Source: Clostridiales bacterium (GTDB taxonomy: Bacteria > Bacillota > Clostridia > Lachnospirales > WQUN01). Taken from it: a stretch of DNA of 52,043 bases. Both the position numbers and the translations under genes were made by a program. Where the stretch lies: NCBI GenBank assembly GCA_031263155.1, contig JAISGK010000002.1:1-52043 (forward strand). The letters are read 5' to 3'. The notes below the pieces were generated by a model. The model was not told the DNA's origin. It was given only the letters and a program-made list of their open reading frames with translations, and did no database searches. Below, in pieces: positions 19,961 to 26,803 of the stretch (the first letter of the stretch is position 1; every line of letters begins with the position of its first letter).

Positions 19961-21106
19961 TTATTTCGCACATGGCGCAACGGCGCGGATTATTCTGAAC
20001 AGACGCTCTGCGGCCTCTTCAATTAATAGCGGAGAGTCAGCGATGATCTCCTCCAGCGACGCCGGTCTGGTAACGGCACTAAGTACCGCGTCTATACCGT
20101 GTTGATAGACAAGATTCGCGCCATCGCCGCAAAAACCAGCAATGGCAAATACCGGCTTCCCAAATTTTTTTGCCCTTGCGGCGACTCCTACGGGAGCTTT
20201 TCCATATATCGTTTGCCCATCTACCCGCCCTTCGCCGGTAATAATTATGTCCGCCGCCTTTATTTTCTCTTCAATATTGATTGTGTCAAGAACAATATCA
20301 ATACCCTTTGCCATCGTCGCGCCGCAGAAAACCATCAGTCCGGCGCCCAGACCACCAGCAGCGCCCGCCCCTGGAACGTCCGCAATATCAATACCCAAAT
20401 TCGTCTTTATTATCTCCGCGTAGTGCTTAAGGCCGTTATCCAACAATTCGATATCTTGTGGCTTCGCGCCTTTTTGAGGCCCAAAAACAACTGACGCGCC
20501 TGTCTTTCCATATAAAGGGTTGGCCACATCACAGGCGACCAAAAATTCAGTTTTTCCAACAGCGGGGTTCATTTTTGTTGTTTTTATAACAACGATTTTA
20601 TCAAGGGCGCCTCCATTCGCTTCAAGACGATTCCCCTCGCTATCCAGAAACTCCGCCCCAAGGGCGGCGGCCATGCCCATACCTCCATCATTCGTTGCGC
20701 TTCCGCCGATTCCTATGATGATTTTTTTGCACTCACGCCCCAGCGCGTCTTGGATAAGTTGGCCAGTGCCATAGCTCGACGCGGCAAGGGGGTTTTGTTG
20801 ATACTCTGAAACCAAGTGCAATCCAGAGGCTTCAGCCATCTCAATGACGGCGGTATTATTGTGAATAATGCCATATCTGGCGCGGGTTGGATGACCCATG
20901 GGGCCAGAAACGGTCACATCAATGTATTCGCCTCGGCCTGAACCGCCCACTATAGATGCTGTTGTGCCCTCGCCGCCATCGGCTATGGCGATCTTTTCCA
21001 CACCCGCCAAGGGGTAAACCCTGCGTACACCCTTTTCAACAATGGCGGCCACCTCCAATGACCGCAGCGTACCTTTAAACGAATCCATTGCAATTAAAAC
21101 CCGCAT
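19961..21106 (-). CDS. Glycerate kinase, GarK/GlxK family
   Basis: Phosphorylates D-glycerate with ATP. The 381-residue protein begins with IAMDSFKGTLRSLEVA and contains IADGGEGT, IGIGGSATNDGGMGMA (~134-149), GAGAAGGLGAGLM and IITGEGRVDGQT, all hallmarks of this family. The length is normal. A ribosome site (AGAGGA) precedes the ATG at 21106. It appears monocistronic; the ATPase genes upstream are unrelated. Whether it forms 2- or 3-phosphoglycerate cannot be seen from the sequence. Confidence 0.95.
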   Translation of the reverse strand: MRVLIAMDSFKGTLRSLEVAAIVEKGVRRVYPLAGVEKIAIADGGEGTTASIVGGSGRGEYIDVTVSGPMGHPTRARYGIIHNNTAVIEMAEASGLHLVSEYQQNPLAASSYGTGQLIQDALGRECKKIIIGIGGSATNDGGMGMAAALGAEFLDSEGNRLEANGGALDKIVVIKTTKMNPAVGKTEFLVACDVANPLYGKTGASVVFGPQKGAKPQDIELLDNGLKHYAEIIKTNLGIDIADVPGAGAAGGLGAGLMVFCGATMAKGIDIVLDTINIEEKIKAADIIITGEGRVDGQTIYGKAPVGVAARAKKFGKPVFAIAGFCGDGANLVYQHGIDAVLSAVTRPASLEEIIADSPLLIEEAAERLFRIIRAVAPCAK

Positions 21107-21173
21107 GGCGATTCCTCTTTTACTGATTGTTTCCCAGATGAAACGGGATAGAACAGGGCGGTAAACTGCCCTC

Positions 21174-21469
21174 TTATATATCCGAAGTCAATTCAAACAG
21201 CTTGCCGGCGAAGTACAGCGGGATATTTGTAATCGCGCCATTTTTCAGAAACTCGTTTGTGCTTTTGTTTCGTCAAAGATTCTAACGGCGTCAGCGTCTT
21301 TGTCAAAGCTGATATAGACCGAATCACTATACGCTTGACGCGCAAATTCGGTCATCAGCCATGTCTTGCCAACTTGCCTCGCCCCCTTCAAAACAAGGGG
21401 CTTTCGGCGCTGGCTGCTTTTCCACGCCATAAGATCATCAGACACAGCGCGCCTAACCTCCCCAGCCAA
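21174..21469 (-). pseudogene. Deletion relic of a DUF4143-type ATPase
   Basis: The first ~70 residues match the start of AAA/DUF4143 ATPases (KPLVLKGARQVGKTWLMTEF, with an intact Walker A), and the frame stops at 21245. In another frame the next bases encode NEFLKNGAITNIPLYFAGKL, the typical extreme C-terminus of the same family, ending at 21174. About 300 internal residues are gone, so this is an internal deletion product with frameshift. Confidence 0.75.
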
Positions 21470-21480
21470 ACATGATCGAA

Positions 21481-22704
21481 TTAGAGCAAATTAATCGGAA
21501 TAACCCTGTCGTTACCTTTGAGTGTGGCAAGATTATCATACAGGCAGACCACACCGCCTTGCCCTCTATTCATAGTTTTTATGCTATCAAGTATTGAGAA
21601 TTTCGCCACGTCGGACTTGTCGGGGTCGGCGTGTTTTTTTATCTCAATAGGATATAACGTACCGCTGTCCTCAATGAGCAAATCAATCTCATTTCCATCC
21701 CGATCACGATAGAAATACAGCGGTAAGTCAAGTATGCCTTTGTTGCAGTAGCTCTTCACAATCTCGCTGATGACAAATGTTTCAAAGAATGTACCCGCCA
21801 TCGCGCCGTTTTTTAGAACCTCTGGCGTATTCCATCGGGTGAGGTACGCCGCTAGCCCGGTGTCCAGGAAATACAGCTTCGGAGTCTTTATTGCGCGCTT
21901 GGTGACGTTATTATGATATGGGGATAGCAGAATAATCAAATTGGACGCGACCAAAATAGACAGCCACCGCTCCGCCGTGGGTTGGCTGATCCCCACATCC
22001 CGCGCAAGAGAGGCCACGTTGAGCAGTTGGCCTGTACAGCTTGCCGACACGGTCATAAACCGCATAAACTTGACCTCATCGCCCACCTGCGCTAAATCAC
22101 GGACATCGCGCTCAATATATGTTCTAACATAAGCGGCATAGAACATCTGCCAGTCGAAATCGGGGTTGGCGCATAGTTCTGGGTAACTGCCGCAGTGGAT
22201 GATATTCCAAACATCGGCATACGGTATATCAGCTTTATCCTTTTGGCGCTTCGTAAAATACTCATCGCTCGGCAGGAACGGTTCAAGGAAAGAAACACCG
22301 TACAATTCCCGCAGGGAAAGCCCCGGCAGATTGAGTATTCCAAGCCGCCCCGCAAGAGATTCGCTGACGTTTTTCATCATTACAAACTGCTGTGAGCCGG
22401 AAAGATAGAACTGACCCTTCTTCTTTTCTTTATCCAAAATCATTTTGATTTGCGGAAAAAGGTTCGGCGCCCGCTGTACTTCGTCCACAAAGACAGGCGG
22501 CGGATTATCTTTGAAAAAAGTCCCAGTCTGCTCAACAGCATTCATAAGTTGCAGGTTATCGTCCAAAGTGACATATCCTGTATCTCCAGCAATTTTTTGA
22601 AGAAGCGTAGTCTTTCCAACTTGACGTGCTCCCGTTACAAGTACCGCGCCAAACATTTTTGACAGCTTGCGAATCGTTTCGTCCGCGTGGCGTATGTATA
22701 ACAA
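21481..22704 (-). CDS. ATP-binding protein, AAA_14 + DUF4143
   Basis: A 407-residue ATPase of the widespread AAA_14/DUF4143 group. Walker A is GARQVGKTT (25-33) and Walker B is PVFVDEVQ (~90-97). A winged-helix middle follows (VGISQPTAERWLSILV). The C-terminal domain has RDGNEIDLLI and YPIEIKK, a PD-(D/E)xK-like arrangement. The cellular role of these proteins is not established; defence or regulatory functions have been proposed. It sits between a deletion relic and a second intact member, so the locus seems to gather this family. Confidence 0.85.
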   Translation of the reverse strand: MLYIRHADETIRKLSKMFGAVLVTGARQVGKTTLLQKIAGDTGYVTLDDNLQLMNAVEQTGTFFKDNPPPVFVDEVQRAPNLFPQIKMILDKEKKKGQFYLSGSQQFVMMKNVSESLAGRLGILNLPGLSLRELYGVSFLEPFLPSDEYFTKRQKDKADIPYADVWNIIHCGSYPELCANPDFDWQMFYAAYVRTYIERDVRDLAQVGDEVKFMRFMTVSASCTGQLLNVASLARDVGISQPTAERWLSILVASNLIILLSPYHNNVTKRAIKTPKLYFLDTGLAAYLTRWNTPEVLKNGAMAGTFFETFVISEIVKSYCNKGILDLPLYFYRDRDGNEIDLLIEDSGTLYPIEIKKHADPDKSDVAKFSILDSIKTMNRGQGGVVCLYDNLATLKGNDRVIPINLL

Positions 22705-22861
22705 ATCAATCTCTCCTGATGCGGTTGATTTAATATCTTATGTTATTGTAGCCGAACAACCCGCATTTGTAAACTGTACCATTATTCCTTCTCCGCATGA
22801 ATCCAATTGTCTAAAAATCTCGCCTCACGCTCAACGCCTTTCTGGTGAGCACTCAGTTAAA

Positions 22862-24112
22862 TCAAAATTCATTTGACAGCAGAAAATTCGCGACGTGCAT
22901 AGTCTTGATCCCCTCATGATTGCCCCCCGCGAACTCGTCCGCGCGAAGCACATACTTGGGGTAGTTGTCGCGTATGGAAAAAAAACGCCCGTACTCGCGT
23001 TCTTCGGTTTCCGCCTTATCAATCCTCTGCGCGATTTGGATATACAGCTTGTTCTCTTGCCGTGTCGCGACAAAATCAATCTCACCGCCCGGCACTTGAC
23101 CGATATAGACTTCGTAACCGCGCCGCAATAGCTCTAGATAGACGATGTTCTCAAGCATTGCCGCCACACTGTCCGACGTATAGCCCAACACGCTGTATCG
23201 CATAGCAGGGTCGCACACAAAGAATTTCTCTTGCGTTTTTAGAACCGCTTTCCCTTGAATGTCGTAACGATAGCAGCGATGCAGTAGAAACGCGCTTTCC
23301 AGATTGCGCAAATAGCTATAGACTGTTTCGTTATCAATGGCGCGATTTTCGCCTTTGAGATATTTGGAGATAGCGGCGGCAGAAAAAGTTCTGCCGATGT
23401 TGTCAAGGGCAAAACGGACAATCCGCTCCAACTGATCTATCTTGCGAATTTGGCTACGCTTCACGATGTCGGTAAAAATAGTGGAATTGTAGATGTCCTT
23501 AACTATCGTATAGGCTTCATCCACAGAATACTCTCGCAGATGAAGCGCCGGAAAGCCTCCGAAGCGCAAATAGCGCGCAAATTCCGAATAAGTCGAGCCA
23601 ATCGTCTTGATTACAGGCGGGAAACTCATAGGAAAAGTAGATCCAACATATTTTTCGCGAAAGGTCAGATACTCGCCAAAAGACAGCGGGAATACGCGGA
23701 ACCCTACATACCGCCCCGTAAGATAGGTCGAAATTTCAGAGGACATCATGCGGGAGTTTGAACCCGTCACATAGATATCTACATCAAAATCGTTCATGAA
23801 TGAATTAACGGCTCTCTCCCAATCCTTTATCTCCTGTATCTCATCAAGAAGCAAGTAGGTCTTGCCGTTTTTTGAAAGCCTATGTTTTATCTCATCGTAA
23901 AGGAGTTTAGCCGTTTTGATCTCCTCGTGTTCGAGAGAATCGAAGCTATACGCGAGTATCCGATCGTCGGCAATTCCGCGCCCGCGCAAATTGTCCGCTA
24001 TCATTTTCAATATGGTAGACTTGCCAGAACGCCGAACGCCAGAAAGAACCTTGACAAAGGGCGCATCTATATACGCCATAATCTTTTTGACATAGGTTGG
24101 CCTTAAAATCAT
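22862..24112 (-). CDS. ATP-binding protein, AAA_14 + DUF4143 (second copy)
   Basis: A 416-residue member of the same broad family but of a different subgroup: Walker A is GVRRSGKST (25-33), Walker B TYLLLDEIQEI, then VTGSNSRMMSSEIST. The C-terminal DUF4143/nuclease-like part shows GGEIDFVATRQENKLYIQIA. The ATG at 24112 is chosen because AGGAGG lies immediately upstream; the frame is open further to 24277 but that extension is not family-like. It is separated from the other ATPase by 157 bp. Confidence 0.85.
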   Translation of the reverse strand: MILRPTYVKKIMAYIDAPFVKVLSGVRRSGKSTILKMIADNLRGRGIADDRILAYSFDSLEHEEIKTAKLLYDEIKHRLSKNGKTYLLLDEIQEIKDWERAVNSFMNDFDVDIYVTGSNSRMMSSEISTYLTGRYVGFRVFPLSFGEYLTFREKYVGSTFPMSFPPVIKTIGSTYSEFARYLRFGGFPALHLREYSVDEAYTIVKDIYNSTIFTDIVKRSQIRKIDQLERIVRFALDNIGRTFSAAAISKYLKGENRAIDNETVYSYLRNLESAFLLHRCYRYDIQGKAVLKTQEKFFVCDPAMRYSVLGYTSDSVAAMLENIVYLELLRRGYEVYIGQVPGGEIDFVATRQENKLYIQIAQRIDKAETEEREYGRFFSIRDNYPKYVLRADEFAGGNHEGIKTMHVANFLLSNEF

Positions 24113-24220
24113 GCTGGCCACCTCCTCCTCAGCATAATACCGCAAAACACTATGCCCGTCAACAGTATTGCGGTTATAACCAGATAAACAAATACGAGAG
24201 CAAGGACTTTGGCATATGGT

Positions 24221-24256
24221 AAAAAAAGCAGGGCGGCCAATTAACGACCGCCCTGC
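24221..24256 (-). terminator. Terminator of the infC-rpmI-rplT operon
   Basis: A 9-bp GC-rich stem (GCAGGGCGG / CCGCCCTGC) with an 11-nt loop is followed on the minus strand by seven T. Confidence 0.92.
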
Positions 24257-24309
24257 TACTTGATTTATTGCGAACAACTTATTATGAACAATTGATTGTG
24301 AATAATTTA

Positions 24310-24663
24310 TTATCGTGCTTGCTTCGCTCTTTCCGCAAGCTGTGAAAACGCGCCGATGTCGTTTATGGCTATATCGGCCAGCATTTTTCGATTAATATCT
24401 ATACCGGCGGACTTAAGCCCGCTCATCATACGGCTGTACGATATGCCATTTTGACGCGCGGCAGCGTTAATGCGTGTTATCCACAGCGCTCTATATTCAC
24501 GCTTGGTTTGCTTACGACCCACAAAAGACGCCGCCAGAGCGCGCATAACCGATTGTTTTGCGGTACGGTATTGCTTGCTGCGAGCGCCGACAAATCCCTT
24601 TGCTAATTTTAGCACTTTCTTATGTTTTTTACGGGCGTTGATAGCCCCTTTTATACGGGCCAT
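24310..24663 (-). CDS. rplT: Large-subunit ribosomal protein bL20
   Basis: A 117-residue basic protein, normal length. It begins [20 protein letters not shown] and contains [18 protein letters not shown] and [20 protein letters not shown], the standard bL20 sequence. It assembles 23S rRNA early; in Bacillota it also represses its own operon by binding the leader. It follows rpmI by 23 bp with a good ribosome site. Confidence 0.98.
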   Translation of the reverse strand: MARIKGAINARKKHKKVLKLAKGFVGARSKQYRTAKQSVMRALAASFVGRKQTKREYRALWITRINAAARQNGISYSRMMSGLKSAGIDINRKMLADIAINDIGAFSQLAERAKQAR

Positions 24664-24686
24664 AGAGACCTCCTCCTTGTTAGTAT

Positions 24687-24884
24687 CTACGCGTAAGGCA
24701 ACATGGCGCGCACTGCTTTAAGATTTGTTTTGTCCACCATGCCTGGACGGCGCAGTCCCATTTTCCGCTTGCTGCTTTTTTTAGTGAGGATATGGACTTT
24801 GTTGGCCCTTTTATATTTAAACTTGCCTGTGCCTGTAATTTTGAACCGCTTTGCCGCCGCTCTTTTTGTTTTTGCTTTTGGCAT
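24687..24884 (-). CDS. rpmI: Large-subunit ribosomal protein bL35
   Basis: A 65-residue basic protein with the family start [20 protein letters not shown] and the conserved [13 protein letters not shown]. The ATG at 24884 gives the usual N-terminus and follows AGGAG at 9 nt; an ATG three codons earlier lies too close to that site. Between infC and rplT, the classical order. Confidence 0.97.
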   Translation of the reverse strand: MPKAKTKRAAAKRFKITGTGKFKYKRANKVHILTKKSSKRKMGLRRPGMVDKTNLKAVRAMLPYA

Positions 24885-24901
24885 GCTAGCCATCTCCTTT
24901 T

Positions 24902-25408
24902 CTAGATCTTGGGAGCAAGGAACATAGCCATAGTCCTGGCCTCCATCTTGGGAGGCTTATCAACTATGCCTACGGCGTTCACCTGCTGCGCGAAGTCATG
25001 CAATATACCATAGGCTACATCAGTATGCCCAAGCTCACGGCCACGGAAACGTATGGTCACTTTAACCTTATCCCCGTATTCCAAAAATTCCATGGCCTTT
25101 TTCACTTTAACTTGAATATCATGCTCGTCAATATTTGGTGACAGGCGTAACTCTTTTACATCAACCGTGCGCTGCTTTTTGCGCGCCTCTTTTTCTTTTT
25201 TGGATTGATCAAATTTGAACTTGCTGTAGTCCATAATCTTGCATACCGGCGGTCTTGCCATCGGTGAAATTTTAACGAGGTCGAGCTTTTTTTCGTCCGC
25301 GATGCGTTGCGCGTCTCTAGCTGACACAATGCCTAGTTGAGCGCCGTCAACATCTATGAGACGCACCTCTTTGTCGCGAATTTCTTCATTAATTGCTAAA
25401 TCTTGAAT
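24902..25408 (-). CDS. infC: Translation initiation factor IF-3, ATT start
   Basis: A 168-residue initiation factor that binds the 30S subunit and checks start codons. The N-terminal part [20 protein letters not shown] and the C-terminal [15 protein letters not shown] are complete. In frame upstream there is no ATG or TTG: the first conventional candidate (GTG at 25366) would cut off the conserved [10 protein letters not shown]. An ATT at 25408 lies 7 nt after GGAGGT and just inside an in-frame TGA (25412-25414). infC in many bacteria uses ATT, allowing IF-3 to limit its own synthesis. Confidence 0.95.
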   Translation of the reverse strand: MQDLAINEEIRDKEVRLIDVDGAQLGIVSARDAQRIADEKKLDLVKISPMARPPVCKIMDYSKFKFDQSKKEKEARKKQRTVDVKELRLSPNIDEHDIQVKVKKAMEFLEYGDKVKVTIRFRGRELGHTDVAYGILHDFAQQVNAVGIVDKPPKMEARTMAMFLAPKI

Positions 25409-25443
25409 GAATCACACCTCCGAATTTTTTTACACACGAGCGC

Positions 25444-25474
25444 AAAAAACGCCCAAACGAAAACGCATGGGCGT
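25444..25474 (-). terminator. Attenuator hairpin in the infC leader (L20-leader type)
   Basis: On the minus strand ACGCCCA and TGGGCGT pair around a 12-nt loop and are followed by six T, upstream of the infC ribosome site and ~160 nt after the promoter. This is the arrangement of the L20-controlled leader of Bacillota infC-rpmI-rplT operons. The L20 binding structure itself was not folded here. Confidence 0.7.
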
Positions 25475-25634
25475 ACCAAACCTGTATCGGAGTGAACAAT
25501 AACAAGAAAGAAACCCTTTACCACAATGCAACTCATCACAAGCGAACCGAATGAGCTTTTAAAAGTTAAAAGCACCGGTCGCGCGAATGATACGCCTCGG
25601 CTGGGGTGAGAACGTACGCTTCTGCTTAAGTGTT

Positions 25635-25663
25635 ATTCTATTATACAATCGCCGCGCTGTCAA
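25635..25663 (-). promoter_or_regulatory. Promoter of infC-rpmI-rplT
   Basis: TTGACA (25658-25663) and TAGAAT (25635-25640) are separated by exactly 17 bp on the minus strand. It leaves a ~220-nt leader before infC. Confidence 0.8.
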
Positions 25664-25722
25664 CAAAAAAATTATGAGTTAACCCTTGCTTCTGACGGCT
25701 CTTGAGCTTGCGGTAAAATTTC

Positions 25723-25752
25723 TTGACAATTTAAGTCGTGTAATGGTAAAAT
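25723..25752 (+). promoter_or_regulatory. Promoter of the tRNA gene
   Basis: TTGACA (25723-25728), an 18-bp spacer and TAAAAT (25747-25752) end 12 bp before the tRNA. Confidence 0.75.
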
Positions 25753-25763
25753 GCACTTCGTTG

Positions 25764-25836
<73 letters not shown>

Positions 25837-25871
25837 TAAACACATGAAACCCGCATAATACAAGGCAGTTT

Positions 25872-26019
25872 TTTCTCGACTTTGGGTAAAGCGATTAGAG
25901 TGTTCTATAAAGGCGAGGATGGACTCGATAAGCGCCGATGAAAAAAAGCAGTCCGGAATAATGTTTCCGGGCTGTTTTTGTGTTTATTAACTCGGAAACC
26001 TGTACCCAAAGTCGAGAAA
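25872..26019. mobile_element. Small terminal-inverted-repeat element (MITE-like or IS relic)
   Basis: A perfect 17-bp inverted repeat (TTTCTCGACTTTGGGTA at 25872-25888; its complement at 26003-26019) bounds ~148 bp. Just outside, the arms extend imperfectly (AAGGCAG-like versus AAGGGCGC). Inside there is a short peptide end (KGEDGLDKRR, then a stop) and a terminator, as expected if the middle of a transposon was deleted and its 3' end kept. I cannot name the family. Confidence 0.6.
25941..25979 (+). terminator. Bidirectional-looking terminator inside the small element
   Basis: A 10-bp stem (CAGTCCGGAA / TTCCGGGCTG) with a 6-nt loop is flanked by A7 on the left and T5 on the right. It also ends any read-through from the tRNA gene. 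Confidence 0.8.
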
Positions 26020-26167
26020 GCGCCCTTTATACCTAAGGTTATATGCCACAACATCAACGCACAACATCAACGTCTGCCAAAAGGCACATTTTAGCTTTTG
26101 ACATTAGCTTACAAAAAATTTAGTGGGGTATTTATTATATGTTTATAATATTTTTTTCATCGCCCTA

Positions 26168-26196
26168 TTGCATATTTACTAAGTGTATGCTATAGT
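26168..26196 (+). promoter_or_regulatory. Candidate promoter for the glycyl radical gene group
   Basis: TTGCAT (26168-26173), 17 bp, TATAGT (26191-26196). If used, it gives a ~600-nt leader ahead of the GRE. The match is moderate (4 of 6 and 5 of 6). Confidence 0.4.
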
Positions 26197-26745
26197 AGAT
26201 TTGGCAGTGATGTGAAATCGTCATATATACAAAGAAGAGTCTTTTATAGAAAAATACGAGAACTGATATATAATTTAGGTATGAAATATATGTTTAAAGT
26301 ATAATTGAAGAAATCTGCAAAAAAATAAGAAGACAAAATTAGGGCTTGCCGCCTTAGTCTCCTTCTTGCCATGGGTTTAAATATTAATTAGGGAACATAG
26401 GAGCGCCCTTTTATTGTTTTTTTCTTTATAACTATTTATTAAACATATATTTAATAAATATTTGGAAATGATTTTCTAAATCATAAATCTTCTTGGTACA
26501 TATCAACAAAATTTGAGTACGCGCAACAATATGCCAGTCGGCGCCGATGTCACGATTGGTAATTTTAACGCAAATTTTCAGGGAGCGACTCAGCCCCCCC
26601 AGGGTTGATGCCTCACCCATTGTGCTAATTTTTAATTTGGAATCGGCCAAATTATGGCAATTTTCCATAAATACAGGCGAGTTCGTTTGATTATATTTAT
26701 GGAAATCCCAACGCACTACGGCAATTTTAAGATTAGCCCCATAGG

Positions 26746-26769
26746 TTAAAATTAACCGGTTAATTTTAA
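26746..26769. promoter_or_regulatory. 24-bp perfect palindrome, probable operator
   Basis: TTAAAATTAACC and its exact complement meet at a central CCGG, 22 bp before the ribosome site of the GRE gene. A CG-centred palindrome like this is the usual operator form of LacI-family repressors. No regulator gene is adjacent. An RNA hairpin role is less likely because the stem has no loop. Confidence 0.6.
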
Positions 26770-26803
26770 AAATTGTTGCAGGAATATTAATAAGGAGAAA
26801 AAT

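Larger units (their letters stand above)
25837..26803 (+). other. Long intergenic region before the glycyl radical enzyme gene
   Basis: It holds an inverted-repeat element (25872-26019), a promoter candidate (26168-26196), an AT-rich ~500-nt stretch and a 24-bp palindrome (26746-26769). A long open frame on the opposite strand crosses into the GRE gene and has no protein-like features. I recognise no riboswitch in the ~600-nt leader, though its length leaves room for one. Confidence 0.6.

Noticed and set aside
25635..25663. TATAAT as the -10 of the infC promoter
   Set aside because: It would lie only 12 bp from TTGACA; TAGAAT at 17 bp fits far better.
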